Assembly: GCA_023379935.1 (NCBI GenBank)
Contig: JAMCPD010000009.1
Span: 1-64,000 of the forward strand
DNA from: Actinomycetota bacterium
GTDB lineage: Bacteria; Actinomycetota; Acidimicrobiia; Acidimicrobiales; JAMCPD01
Direction: 5' to 3'
DNA length: 64,000 bases
In this document: one piece after another, positions 16,135 through 25,407 of the stretch
How positions within the stretch are numbered: the first letter of the stretch is position 1
How the letters are laid out: each line of letters starts with the position of its first letter
The notes under the pieces: generated by a model
The model's database searches: none
Seen by the model: the letters and a program-made list of their open reading frames with translations, nothing else
What the model was told of the DNA's origin: nothing
Position numbers and translations under genes: made by a program

Positions 16135-18540
16135 ATGCTGGTGAGTGTGGTGCTCTTACGAGATGAACTTTTAAAACGACAAGACCTTAGGGGTATTGAG
16201 TTTTGCCGTGCTTATACTAAAGTGGCTGATAGCTGGGTCAGCGATCTTGCTAAACAAGCCACTGGCAGCAATTTAAAAAGTATTGCACTGATAGGGGTTG
16301 GTGGTTATGGGAGGTCAGAACTTTGCCCCGGCAGTGATCTCGACCTTGTCTTGTTGTATAAACGACGTCGTGATATAAAGACGGTTGCCGACAATTTGTG
16401 GTATCCGGTCTGGGATGAAGGCATAAAGCTTGATCACAGCGTGAGACGCCCTGCGGAAGTCCTGTCTTTGGCTAAAACAGACTTGCGGGTGATCTTAGGC
16501 TTACTGGATGCCAGATTGATCGTAGGTTCGCCAGACTTGGCGGAGTCTTTGATAAACAAGGCCAAGAGTTTGTGGAAAAATCGTTGGAAGTATTTTTTAT
16601 CTCAGTTGTATAACTCAATGCAACTGAGACATCAGCGTTTCGGAGAAGCGGCTTTTTTACTCGAGCCGGAGTTGAAAGAGTCAAAAGGAGGGTTAAGGGA
16701 TCTTCATGCTCTTTACGCTCTGTGGTTAGCTATGCCTGATCTCCAAGATCCCGCTGTTTCGGCCGCGGTCAAAAATGCCGGGAGCAAACTGCTTGACATA
16801 CGGGTTGAGTTACAGCGCGGAACAAAAAAATCTCAGGATCGTTTGGTCTTGCAAGAGCAGGATCACATCGCAGAAGTGTTGGGGTTCAAAGATGCCGATG
16901 CTTTGATGAGCGAGGTGGCACAGGCCACCAGAGTTATAGCAACAGCTAATGATCACTGTTGGTATAAACTGTCTCAACGCCGTCATAGGATGGCCGCTGC
17001 CACCCTGCTTGAAGGGGTTACCTTACCAGTAGAGGTAGTAATAAAAGACGGAGAGATTGACCTGGCTGGCGACCGGGAGCAAGACCACCCCAAATCCCAA
17101 ACTGGCCGCGATGTCTCTTTTGTTCCGCGCTTAGTTCTTCGCGCTGCATTGCTTTCCGCTACAACCGGTATGCCATTTTCAGCTGCCTGCTTAGCGCGAT
17201 TTCAGGATATGGGCGACTTTACTTCAATGGATACTTGGCCTGATGGGACCTACGATGACTTGATTGCTCTCTTATCTGTTGGTCATGACGCTATAAGCGT
17301 GTTTGAAACCCTTGAAATGCTGGGTATTTTGTCTAAGTTGTTGCCTGAATGGGAACTTGTCAGGAACCGTCCCCAGCGTAATGCATATCACCGTTTTACT
17401 GTAGATCGTCATTTACTTGAAACAGCCGCATACGCAGCTGAACTTTTCAAAGGCAAGCTTATTCGGTTTGATATGTTGTTACTGGTATCGCTGTTTCACG
17501 ATATAGGAAAAGGCGTTTTACCGGCGGTCCACACATCCACCTCACAACGGACTCATGATACCCAAGAGGACCATACCCAAGCGGCCATGAGAGTGTTGCC
17601 GGATATAGCTAAACGCATAGGGTTGAATGACGACGACACGGCACTGTTCATTAAGCTCATTAAGTATCATCTGCTGCTGCCTGATACGGCCACAAGAAGA
17701 GATTTAGATGATCCCAAGACAATTAAAAATGTGGCATCAGCTGTCCGGGACATAGAAACCTTGGAGTTGCTGGCCGCACTCAGCCAAGCAGATGGGCTTG
17801 CCACCGGTCCTCAAGCGTGGACATCGTGGAAAGAACGTTTAGTTGGGCAACTGGTTGAAAAGGTGTCATTGTACATTTCCGGTTCCAAGATAAGAGAGGC
17901 CCAAGCAGAGTTTGTGTTGAGTGAAAAGCAGCGACATTTAATAGCAGGCGGAGTTTTAGTTGTAGATCCGAAACCTCCGGTTATAACAGTGGTTGGGCCG
18001 GATCGTCCCGGGCTGTTGGCTATAGTGGCAGGGGTTTTTGCTCTGCACGGTTTGAACATACTGTCAGCTACAGCCAGGCATGAAGACAGTATGGCCATAG
18101 AAATATTTGAAGTTTCTCCGGTTTTTGATCGTTGGCCAGACTGGGCAAAAGTAGAAAGTGATCTGAAACTGGCCGAATCGGGTCATCTTGACTTGGAGGA
18201 AGGTCTTTTGCAACGTTCCAAGTCGTATGATCGTCGTCCAGTGAGCCTTCCGGGAAAAGTTGAAGTTTGGGTAGATAACGAGGCATCACAACATTCAACC
18301 GTACTGGAGGTAAGGGCTCCCGATGGGGTAGGAGTTTTACATCGCCTTGCGGGCACTATTGCATCTTTGGATTTGGATATTGCTTCTGCAAGAGTTAACA
18401 CAATAGGACATGAAGTAGTAGACTCCTTTTACCTGCAGTTGCCAAGCGGGGGAAAGCTTTATGACCCGGCTATGCTTGCTGAGGTAGAGGAAGAGATTTT
18501 AAAACAGATAAATATTTTCAATGACCGCGTATATAAATGA
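16135..18540 (+). CDS. glnD: Bifunctional PII uridylyltransferase/uridylyl-removing enzyme
   Basis: 801-residue GlnD, which attaches UMP (or AMP in actinobacteria) to the nitrogen regulator PII at low glutamine and removes it at high glutamine. The nucleotidyltransferase site is GGYGRSELCPGSDLDLVLLY. The GlnD-type PII-uridylyl domain follows, then an HD hydrolase domain with HDIGKG, and two C-terminal ACT domains (VVGPDRPGLLAIVAGVF and VRAPDGVGVLHRLAGTI). Starts TTG 16120, ATG 16135 and GTG 16141 are all possible; TATCAT lies 6 nt before the GTG. No amtB or glnK is adjacent in this window. Confidence 0.95.
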   Translation: MLVSVVLLRDELLKRQDLRGIEFCRAYTKVADSWVSDLAKQATGSNLKSIALIGVGGYGRSELCPGSDLDLVLLYKRRRDIKTVADNLWYPVWDEGIKLDHSVRRPAEVLSLAKTDLRVILGLLDARLIVGSPDLAESLINKAKSLWKNRWKYFLSQLYNSMQLRHQRFGEAAFLLEPELKESKGGLRDLHALYALWLAMPDLQDPAVSAAVKNAGSKLLDIRVELQRGTKKSQDRLVLQEQDHIAEVLGFKDADALMSEVAQATRVIATANDHCWYKLSQRRHRMAAATLLEGVTLPVEVVIKDGEIDLAGDREQDHPKSQTGRDVSFVPRLVLRAALLSATTGMPFSAACLARFQDMGDFTSMDTWPDGTYDDLIALLSVGHDAISVFETLEMLGILSKLLPEWELVRNRPQRNAYHRFTVDRHLLETAAYAAELFKGKLIRFDMLLLVSLFHDIGKGVLPAVHTSTSQRTHDTQEDHTQAAMRVLPDIAKRIGLNDDDTALFIKLIKYHLLLPDTATRRDLDDPKTIKNVASAVRDIETLELLAALSQADGLATGPQAWTSWKERLVGQLVEKVSLYISGSKIREAQAEFVLSEKQRHLIAGGVLVVDPKPPVITVVGPDRPGLLAIVAGVFALHGLNILSATARHEDSMAIEIFEVSPVFDRWPDWAKVESDLKLAESGHLDLEEGLLQRSKSYDRRPVSLPGKVEVWVDNEASQHSTVLEVRAPDGVGVLHRLAGTIASLDLDIASARVNTIGHEVVDSFYLQLPSGGKLYDPAMLAEVEEEILKQINIFNDRVYK

Positions 18541-18617
18541 CATCAATGAGGTATATTGTGTATTATAGAAGGTTACACAAGGTAAGTAGTAAAAGGTAGA
18601 CGATAAAAGGTTAAAAA

Positions 18618-19862
18618 GTGTCCTTTAATGAAACTTCTGATGAAGCTACAGAACTGAACTATAAAGTATATCGTCATAGGAGACTGAGCTGGTTGAGTTG
18701 GCCGGGTCGGTTGAGTTGGCCGGGCCGGTTGAGGTGGCCGGGCCGTAAAGGCTGGGCAACTCTATTGGTGTTTACGATTGTTTTCACGGTCTCAATCGGT
18801 GTTTACGTAAATCACAAGTCGGTTTCCTCTTTAGCTTTTGCTACTACCGGCTCTTCAAATGCTAAGTTGCAGGTGGAACCCTTTCCCTTGGTGGTCGTAT
18901 CCACCACACCTGCGAATGGCACACAAAATATATCTCCTACAGCTGATATTGTTGTAAACTTCTCCGCTCCGCTGTCTTTAGGTACTGTAATGCCGACCAT
19001 TTCTCCTGCTATTAATGGAAGTTGGGTGCAGACAAACCAGTTTACCTTGACCTTTTCTCCCGCAAGTGACTTTATGCCTTCAAGTACCGTTACGTTAACT
19101 GTGCCTGGTGGGAAAACTGGTGTACTGGGTAGTCATGGACAGGAGTTGAACAGTACTTTTACTGCCAGCTGGACCATAAGTTCAGGTTCTGTTTCACGCC
19201 TACAACAACTGCTTGGCCAGTTGGGTTATCTGCCTGTTACTTTTAAACCGGCAAGCTCCGCTCCCATCTCCCCTTTGGAAGAGGTTTATCCACAGTTCGG
19301 GAGTTTTTCATGGGCATATGCCAATGTACCTACCTCGTTGGCTTCGTTGTGGCAGCTTGGCAGCTACAATGTAATGACCAGAGGGGCGGTGATGGCCTTT
19401 GAGCACAACAATGGCTTGCCCACCGATGGGATAGCGGGTCCTAAAGTGTGGGCGGCTTTATTGGCTGATGTGTTACAAAATAAGGTCAATACCTTCGGAT
19501 ACAGTTATGTAATGGTTTCTAAACTGCTTCCGGAGACCTTGCAACTGTGGCACAATGGCCAGATCATATTCACCACTTTGGTCAATACTGGAATTTCAGT
19601 TGCGCCAACCGCAGATGGTACTTTCCCTGTGTATTTACGTTATCGGGTCACAACCATGAGCGGATATAATCCAAATGGTACGTACTATCATGATACGGGT
19701 ATACCGTGGACAAGCTATTTCAACGGCGGAGATGCGCTGCACGGCTATATTCGCGCCTCCTATGGTTGGCCACAAAGCCTTGGTTGTGTGGAGATGTCAT
19801 TTGCCAGCGCTGGTGTAGTATGGCCGTGGACTCCTATCGGTACCTTAGTTACGGTTAGTTGA
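18618..19862 (+). CDS. L,D-transpeptidase with Ig-like and peptidoglycan-binding domains
   Basis: 414-residue cell-wall enzyme predicted to form 3-3 crosslinks or attach proteins to peptidoglycan. A short cytoplasmic N-terminus carries a triplicated LSWPGR-type hexapeptide, followed by a membrane anchor (about 52-70) and a Big_5-type Ig-like domain (VVSTTPANGTQNISPTADI). A peptidoglycan-binding module precedes the C-terminal YkuD domain (LWHNGQIIFTTLVNTG). Catalytic motif is HGYIRASYGWPQSLGCVEM, with the nucleophile in SLGC. GTG start at 18618 with AAAAGG upstream. Confidence 0.88.
   Translation: MSFNETSDEATELNYKVYRHRRLSWLSWPGRLSWPGRLRWPGRKGWATLLVFTIVFTVSIGVYVNHKSVSSLAFATTGSSNAKLQVEPFPLVVVSTTPANGTQNISPTADIVVNFSAPLSLGTVMPTISPAINGSWVQTNQFTLTFSPASDFMPSSTVTLTVPGGKTGVLGSHGQELNSTFTASWTISSGSVSRLQQLLGQLGYLPVTFKPASSAPISPLEEVYPQFGSFSWAYANVPTSLASLWQLGSYNVMTRGAVMAFEHNNGLPTDGIAGPKVWAALLADVLQNKVNTFGYSYVMVSKLLPETLQLWHNGQIIFTTLVNTGISVAPTADGTFPVYLRYRVTTMSGYNPNGTYYHDTGIPWTSYFNGGDALHGYIRASYGWPQSLGCVEMSFASAGVVWPWTPIGTLVTVS
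18691..18744 (+). repeat. Three tandem 18-bp units coding LSWPGR-like hexapeptides
   Basis: Units at 18691-18708, 18709-18726 and 18727-18744 differ by one to three bases. As multiples of 3 they expand or contract the cytoplasmic tail in frame. Confidence 0.85.
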
Positions 19863-19927
19863 AAAATAGCAGTTGCTAATAACGCATAAGCACCAGTCAT
19901 ATAGTAAAATTAACAATAAATAAGCGT

Positions 19928-19952
19928 TTACGTAAAGTGTTACTTTATGTAA
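19928..19952. promoter_or_regulatory. Inverted repeat upstream of the branched-chain amino acid importer
   Basis: TTACGTAAAG at 19928-19937 and CTTTATGTAA at 19943-19952 form a 10-bp dyad with one mismatch and 5-nt spacer, 61 nt before the binding-protein start. It could be an operator; there is no poly-U tract to make it a terminator. Confidence 0.4.
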
Positions 19953-20013
19953 TACAGGCTCGCGTAAGTATCGTTATTGGCTGAATATATTGTTGAGAAG
20001 TGATTGGTGGTGT

Positions 20014-21297
20014 ATGAGAAAGTATTTGACCATCTGGGTGTTGGTGTCCGCAGTAGCTGTTTTAGCTTCTGGTTGTGTCGCTCCGACAGGCGGCAATACA
20101 GCCGGTGTCAGCGGAGACAAGATAATAGTTGGTTCACTGGCATCCTTGACAGGACCTGTTTCAGCGGATTTTGCTCCCATTACCTATGGCGTTGAATCTT
20201 ATTTAAACATGGTCAATGCCGAAGGAGGCGTAAACGGACGCAAGATAGTTCTTGCGTATCAACTTGATGATGCGTCAAATCCGACTCAAGATGAGGATCA
20301 GGTACGCACTCTGGTGGAATCTGATAATGTCTTTGCGCTGCTTGGTGTGGCAACGCCGACTTTCAGCGGAGGGTCATGGTTGGCTCAACACAAAATTCCG
20401 ACTTTCGGTTTTGACATCAACCCACAGTGGGCACTTGGTGAAACAATGTTTGGGCAGAACGGATCTTATTTGAATTTTAATCAACCGCTGCCTTATCCGG
20501 GATATTTAGCCCAACAACTTCATGTCGCTACTGCCGCTGTTTTAGCTTACAACTATCCTCAATCCCAACAAGGGTGCCAACAAGTTATCGCTGGATTCAA
20601 GGTGTTTAAGATAAAGGTCGGATATCAGGACCTGAGTATACCTGCTCCCGCCTATAATCTGAGTGCCAATGTGGCGAGAATGCAACGAGACGGTGTTCAA
20701 ATGGTGGTAAGTTGCATGGACATAACAGGAAACATACTGCTGTCAAGGAGTTTGAAGCAGGCCGGTATGGGCAATGTCCACCAGTTATGGTTGGATGGAT
20801 ATGATCAAAGCGACTTGAACCAGTATTCCAGCTTGATGGATGGAGTCTATTTTCTCACCTACTTTGTGCCTTTTTCCGCCGGTGTCACCGACCCGCAGCG
20901 TTATCCGGGTATGGCTAAGTTTTTGGCTGTTTCACACAAGTACTTTCCGAATGTACTTCCCAGTGAGGTTGAGTTGGCCGGCTGGCTTAATGCCGAGTTG
21001 TTCGTAAAGGCTTTGGCAGCTATTGGTAGAAATGTTTCAAGGACGCGCCTGGTCAATGCCATTAATCATATGACGAACTGGACGGGTGGGGGAATAGTAC
21101 CTCCTGTAGACTGGCCGTATGACGGGCATAGCGCAGCCGGAAAGTGGCAATGTAACGTAATCCTTCAAGCACAAGGTGACCGGTTTGTTCCGCGTTTTGG
21201 AACCAAGCCAAGCGTGTTCAGCTGTTTTAACTACCCGCTTAGAACAAATACAGTTCCTTATACCATACCACTGCCTTCGGGGGTTCCCGGTGCCTAG
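20014..21297 (+). CDS. Branched-chain amino acid ABC transporter, substrate-binding lipoprotein
   Basis: 427-residue LivK-type periplasmic-binding-fold protein anchored as a lipoprotein: lipobox VLASGC with C21, then a Thr/Gly linker. Type I binding-protein features include IIVGSLASLTGPVSADFAPI, YLNMVNAEGGVNGRKIVL and the DDASNPTQ stretch. Ligand could be leucine/isoleucine/valine, another amino acid, amide or urea. ATG at 20014 is chosen because it gives a regular signal peptide; a TTG at 19990 only adds eight residues. First gene of a four-gene transporter operon. Confidence 0.9.
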   Translation: MRKYLTIWVLVSAVAVLASGCVAPTGGNTAGVSGDKIIVGSLASLTGPVSADFAPITYGVESYLNMVNAEGGVNGRKIVLAYQLDDASNPTQDEDQVRTLVESDNVFALLGVATPTFSGGSWLAQHKIPTFGFDINPQWALGETMFGQNGSYLNFNQPLPYPGYLAQQLHVATAAVLAYNYPQSQQGCQQVIAGFKVFKIKVGYQDLSIPAPAYNLSANVARMQRDGVQMVVSCMDITGNILLSRSLKQAGMGNVHQLWLDGYDQSDLNQYSSLMDGVYFLTYFVPFSAGVTDPQRYPGMAKFLAVSHKYFPNVLPSEVELAGWLNAELFVKALAAIGRNVSRTRLVNAINHMTNWTGGGIVPPVDWPYDGHSAAGKWQCNVILQAQGDRFVPRFGTKPSVFSCFNYPLRTNTVPYTIPLPSGVPGA

Positions 21298-21305
21298 GAG
21301 AACTG

Positions 21306-23303
21306 GTGAGCCAGTTCTTTAGTTATGCAATACCGGGAATACCCTATGGATGCGTTTTTGGTCTTCTGGCAATAGGGATTGTGTTGACCTACAGGACATC
21401 AGGAGTGTTTAACTTGGCTTTGGGCGCTCAAGCTTATATGTCAGCGGTAATTTTTTACGTTGCTTTACGTTCTGGTCATTGGCCGCTATGGTTGGCTTTT
21501 GCAGTGGCGGTGGTGTTAACCGGTGCTGTTATGGGTATACTACTCTATCGTCTGATATTTATCCATATCCAGACATCACCCTTGTTGGTTAAGTTGGTCA
21601 CAACCATGGGTCTATTGATAGCTATTCCTCAAATTGCAGATATAATATTTGGGACATCTACTCGCCTTGCCCCACCCAGTTTATGGTTGAATCCCAACAG
21701 TGTTTATTGGCGTGTCGGCTTTGTTGCGGTTAATGGAACGGAACTGTCCGTAGCCGTATTGACGCTTTTGGTTGGAACAGTTTTAGTTTTGTTGTTCAGG
21801 TACACCTCTTTTGGACTATACACCAAAGCTATAGTGGAAAGTCCGCGCATGGTTGAACTATCCGGCATAGATGCGAACAAGGTTGCCGGGTTATCGTGGA
21901 TCCTCTCAAGTTTACTTGCCGGGCTGGCCGGTGTACTGCTGGCTCCTTTATTTGCACAGCTGTCCTCTTTGGACTTTATGTCGCTGCTGGTGTCTGGAAT
22001 AGCCGCCGCGGCTCTTGGGGGTTTTGTCAGCCTTCCCCTGGCATTAGCCGGTGGCGTTGGTTTGGGCATAGCAGCCCAAATTATAGTCGGTTATTTACCT
22101 TCATCAAGCGGACTTTCCAGCGGTCTTCAAACAGCCTTCCCCTTTGTTGTATTGGTGGGACTTCTGCTTTTCCTACCCAGTTTGCGTGCCGGTAAAAAAG
22201 TATCGGATCCTTTAAGTGGTTGCGATCCACCTCCACCCCAGTTTGTGGTTAAAGCCAAAGATGAACATGTTGATCAGCTTATGAGGACAGTGTCAATGAT
22301 ATTTTTTGCTCTATGGGTATTTTCCTCCCTTACTTGGGTTCCTTATAATTGGGTGTTTGTGTTTAATCAGGGACTTGCGCTGAGCATTGTCTTTTTGTCC
22401 ATAACATTGCTTACCGGTTTAGGGGGTGAAGTATCACTTTGCCAGGGGGCGTTTATGGGAATCGGCGCTTTTGCTACCGGGCAATTGGCAATGCACTTTG
22501 GAGTTCCGGTGATAGTAGGGATGCTGATAGGGGGAGTTGTAGCAGCAACACTCGGCATACTGGTTGCTATACCGACTTTACGCTTGGGGGGAATAGCACT
22601 GGCTTTAGTTACTTTAGCTCTCGGGCTGTTGGCGGATAATCTGTTGTTCCCTTTGAGTTGGATAGGCAATGGCGCGGGTGGTTTAAGTGTATCAAGGCCG
22701 AGGATAGGACCTATAAGTTTTTCGGAAGACAGGTTGCTTTTTCTGTTCTTGTTGGGTGTACTCGGCATATGTACCCTGATAGTGTCCAGAATACAAAAAG
22801 GTACATGGGGACAGTATTTAATAGCACTGCGGGGTAATGAGCTCGCCGCTTCTGCTATCGGTATAAATGTTTCGGCATCAAAAGTACTTATTTTTGCATT
22901 TGCTTCGTTTATGGCCGGTCTGGGTGGTGCACTATATGCAATGGTGCAAAGCTATGTGTCCAGTACGGATTTTGCTTATCAGTTCTCACTGTTATTCCTG
23001 GTTGTAGTGGCAGTAGTGGGTATTAGAAGGCCTCAAGCCGCTGTCCAGGCAGGTATAGGGTATATAATTCTTCAACAGTTGATAAATACATTTCCCGGCC
23101 GCTTCAATCTCTTGGAGCCGTTACTGTTTGGGCTGGTTGCCGTTGGGTATTCACTGCATCCTGAAGGAGTAGTGGAACACTACAAAGGAGCATGGGCTAA
23201 TAGACTGGCTGTTTTGCGTGAACACAAAAGGACTACTCCCAAAAATGCTCCTGTCGAGGATGGCAGGCTTGGGAGTAGTGGAGAGCAGGTATGTCCTTAT
23301 TAG
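21306..23303 (+). CDS. Fused LivH-LivM branched-chain amino acid permease
   Basis: 665-residue membrane protein joining two permeases that are usually separate. Residues 1-300 form the LivH half (GIPYGCVFGLLAIGIVLTYRTSG and SGIDANKVAGLSWILSSLLAG). After a polar linker (about 295-325, KKVSDPLSG to KDEHVDQ), residues 330-625 form the LivM half (LLTGLGGEVSLCQGAFMGIGAF and LIALRGNELAASAIGINVSASKVL). Each half should give about 8-9 helices. GTG start 8 nt after the binding-protein stop; the next gene begins immediately at its stop. Confidence 0.9.
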   Translation: MSQFFSYAIPGIPYGCVFGLLAIGIVLTYRTSGVFNLALGAQAYMSAVIFYVALRSGHWPLWLAFAVAVVLTGAVMGILLYRLIFIHIQTSPLLVKLVTTMGLLIAIPQIADIIFGTSTRLAPPSLWLNPNSVYWRVGFVAVNGTELSVAVLTLLVGTVLVLLFRYTSFGLYTKAIVESPRMVELSGIDANKVAGLSWILSSLLAGLAGVLLAPLFAQLSSLDFMSLLVSGIAAAALGGFVSLPLALAGGVGLGIAAQIIVGYLPSSSGLSSGLQTAFPFVVLVGLLLFLPSLRAGKKVSDPLSGCDPPPPQFVVKAKDEHVDQLMRTVSMIFFALWVFSSLTWVPYNWVFVFNQGLALSIVFLSITLLTGLGGEVSLCQGAFMGIGAFATGQLAMHFGVPVIVGMLIGGVVAATLGILVAIPTLRLGGIALALVTLALGLLADNLLFPLSWIGNGAGGLSVSRPRIGPISFSEDRLLFLFLLGVLGICTLIVSRIQKGTWGQYLIALRGNELAASAIGINVSASKVLIFAFASFMAGLGGALYAMVQSYVSSTDFAYQFSLLFLVVVAVVGIRRPQAAVQAGIGYIILQQLINTFPGRFNLLEPLLFGLVAVGYSLHPEGVVEHYKGAWANRLAVLREHKRTTPKNAPVEDGRLGSSGEQVCPY

Positions 23304-24098
23304 GTGAGCGCGTTGCCAAAAGAAACTGAACCGCTTTTAGCCGCACATCACATACGTAAATGTTTTGGCGGGTTGGTTGCTTTGGATGATGTTTCAATTA
23401 CAGTAGGTCGAGGTGAGGCAGTCGGACTGATAGGTCCAAATGGTGCAGGCAAGACTACCTTGTTCAACTGTATTTATGGGGTTACAACCTTTGATGAAGG
23501 AAGCATCTTTTTTGAAGGGAAACGTATAGACGATGTTGCCATACATATTCGCGCTCGTTATGGTATGGCACGTACGTTTCAACGCATGGAGTTGTTTCCG
23601 GACATGACGGTTGCGGACCACTTTTTAGTTGCAATACGTGCAAGAGATCCCAAAGGTAATCTGTTTAAAAGTTTATACAAGGACTTGCTCAATAAAAACT
23701 ATGTTACGAATGCGGAAGTTGATGAGATACAAGAACTTTTAGATATTTTGGAACTCCACCCTCTTGCATGCAAACCCGTAGAATCCCTTACCCTCGGACA
23801 AGGCCGGTTAGTGGAACTTGGTCGTGCGTTGGCAAGCAAACCCAAGCTGTTAATGGCTGATGAACCTTCTTCGGGACTTGATGCTTCTGAAACTTTACAA
23901 ATGGCTCGAGTTATTAATAAGGTGCGCTTATCCAAATCAACTGCAGTACTGTTGGTTGAACATGACATAGAGATGGTAAAAGAGGTAGTTTCCACTACTT
24001 ATGTTCTCGATTCAGGTAAACTGCTTGCAAAAGGCCCGTTGGATGATGTGTTGGCGGATCGTGAAGTCAGGCGTTCTTTCCTGGGACTGGAGCAGTAA
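23304..24098 (+). CDS. livG: Branched-chain amino acid ABC transporter ATPase LivG
   Basis: 264-residue ATPase. Walker A GPNGAGKTT, signature LTLGQGRLVELGRAL (the usual SGG is replaced by LGQ), Walker B LLMADEPSSGLD and switch histidine in VEHD. A LivG-type inserted helical segment (MARTFQRMELFPDMTV and the following region) is present. GTG start directly after the permease stop. One of two different ATPases in this importer. Confidence 0.9.
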   Translation: MSALPKETEPLLAAHHIRKCFGGLVALDDVSITVGRGEAVGLIGPNGAGKTTLFNCIYGVTTFDEGSIFFEGKRIDDVAIHIRARYGMARTFQRMELFPDMTVADHFLVAIRARDPKGNLFKSLYKDLLNKNYVTNAEVDEIQELLDILELHPLACKPVESLTLGQGRLVELGRALASKPKLLMADEPSSGLDASETLQMARVINKVRLSKSTAVLLVEHDIEMVKEVVSTTYVLDSGKLLAKGPLDDVLADREVRRSFLGLEQ

Positions 24099-24838
24099 TG
24101 ACGGATTTGGCGGCACAGGAATTGCAGATACGAAAGCACCAAGAGGTTCCGATGCTTGAACTTAGATCGGTTAGCGCCTCCTATGGACCTTATCGTGCCC
24201 TTTTCAATGTTTCCTTTTCCATACCTCAAGGATCTGCTATGGCCTTGGTCGGCTCCAACGGTGCCGGCAAGTCTACTTTGGCAAGAGTTGTCTCAGGGTT
24301 GGTTCCCATTTCCGACGGACAGGTGTTGTTCGATGGAGTAGATATATCGAATTTTAGTGCAGTTCAAATAGCCAGATTGGGAGTATTGCACATAACAGAA
24401 GGTAGGTCGATATTTTCAACCTTGACCGTGGAAGACAACCTTGTATTGTCGTTTAAAAAATTGCTTGGAAGGCGTGAATCTAAAGAGGCGCTGGAGGCGG
24501 CATACATAGGGTTTCCTTGGCTTAGAAAACGACGTAAGCAGATTGCAGGAACGCTTTCAGGCGGTGAACAAAGGATGCTCTCGCTGGCCAAGGTATTCGC
24601 TTTTTCCCCCAAGCTGTTGGTTGCCGATGAGCTGTCTTTCGGGTTGGCGCCTATTGTGGTTGAAGAGGTGTTCCAACTGCTGGAAAGAATAAAACTCAAC
24701 GGAATCACTTTGATGATTATTGAACAACACCTAGACAAACTGTTACAACTTGCCGATATACTCGGGTTGTTAAAGAAAGGGGAAATAGTCGACTACGGTC
24801 CTTTGGAGACACTCAAATCCAAGCTCATCCAGTTGTAA
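24098..24838 (+). CDS. livF: Branched-chain amino acid ABC transporter ATPase LivF
   Basis: 246-residue ATPase. Walker A GSNGAGKST, signature LSGGEQRMLSLAKVF, Walker B LLVADELSFGLAP (DEL replacing the usual DEP) and the LivF-type VLHITEGRSIFSTLTVEDNL segment. ATG overlaps the LivG stop by one base (TAATG), so translation is coupled. A later Met, before LELRSVSASYG, is nearer to the usual LivF start. Confidence 0.9.
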   Translation: MTDLAAQELQIRKHQEVPMLELRSVSASYGPYRALFNVSFSIPQGSAMALVGSNGAGKSTLARVVSGLVPISDGQVLFDGVDISNFSAVQIARLGVLHITEGRSIFSTLTVEDNLVLSFKKLLGRRESKEALEAAYIGFPWLRKRRKQIAGTLSGGEQRMLSLAKVFAFSPKLLVADELSFGLAPIVVEEVFQLLERIKLNGITLMIIEQHLDKLLQLADILGLLKKGEIVDYGPLETLKSKLIQL

Positions 24839-24907
24839 ATAAGATACCGGTTCTGAAAAATTCCTACGGTTCCTACGGGTGGGTGCCAAAGGTTAACTGC
24901 CCAGGTT

Positions 24908-25390
24908 TCAGCAGCCGCTTGGCGCATGTCCGCCATTTTCGAGAGCTAAGAGAGAGCAGATTGTGGTCTTTGCTACTACCCATCTGTTGTGCCACCAAAC
25001 TGCAAACCCTGTGGCAGCGGGAAGGAGTATACTGTTGGTGGCAGTTAACAGTTCGTAGTCGATAATTGCACATGGGTAAGGTTCCAGGTTCGTCTTACAG
25101 TTGACGGCTGACAGCACATGCACCATGATTACCTTGGCGTGTGTCCCTTTTGCAATGGGGGAACCGAGGAAGTGGGCAAGGGTTTTTTCAAGTGGGGCGC
25201 CATTTTGGATTGAATTAACTTTCTCTTGTAAATTCGGGCTGTTCCCGTTGAAAAGAGTTACATAACTGTTTGTTATCTCTTCAGTTGATTTAGCAATAGA
25301 GGGCAGGGATACGGAAGATGAAGAGCTGCAAGCCGCCAACAGCAAGCTTGCTGTCAATCCTATTATTAAAAATTTTGAAATACAGCGCAT
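24908..25390 (-). CDS. Small secreted lipoprotein of unknown function
   Basis: 160-residue protein with a clear lipoprotein signal: MRCISKFLIIGL, lipobox LLAAC with C21, followed by a serine run. The mature part has four further cysteines and no family I recognise. Its start codon lies 17 nt from the start of the divergent nagB-like gene. TATAAT at 25397-25402 on minus is 6 nt from its ATG, consistent with a leaderless transcript. Convergent with the importer operon. Confidence 0.75.
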   Translation of the reverse strand: MRCISKFLIIGLTASLLLAACSSSSSVSLPSIAKSTEEITNSYVTLFNGNSPNLQEKVNSIQNGAPLEKTLAHFLGSPIAKGTHAKVIMVHVLSAVNCKTNLEPYPCAIIDYELLTATNSILLPAATGFAVWWHNRWVVAKTTICSLLALENGGHAPSGC

Positions 25391-25395
25391 AAAAG

Positions 25396-25402
25396 TATTA
25401 TA
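25396..25402. promoter_or_regulatory. Overlapping divergent -10 boxes
   Basis: Plus strand: TATTAT 25396-25401, 6 nt, ATG 25408. Minus strand: TATAAT 25402-25397, 6 nt, ATG 25390. Five bases are shared, so one polymerase would block the other. Both transcripts would be leaderless. Confidence 0.6.
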
Positions 25403-25407
25403 TAGCT

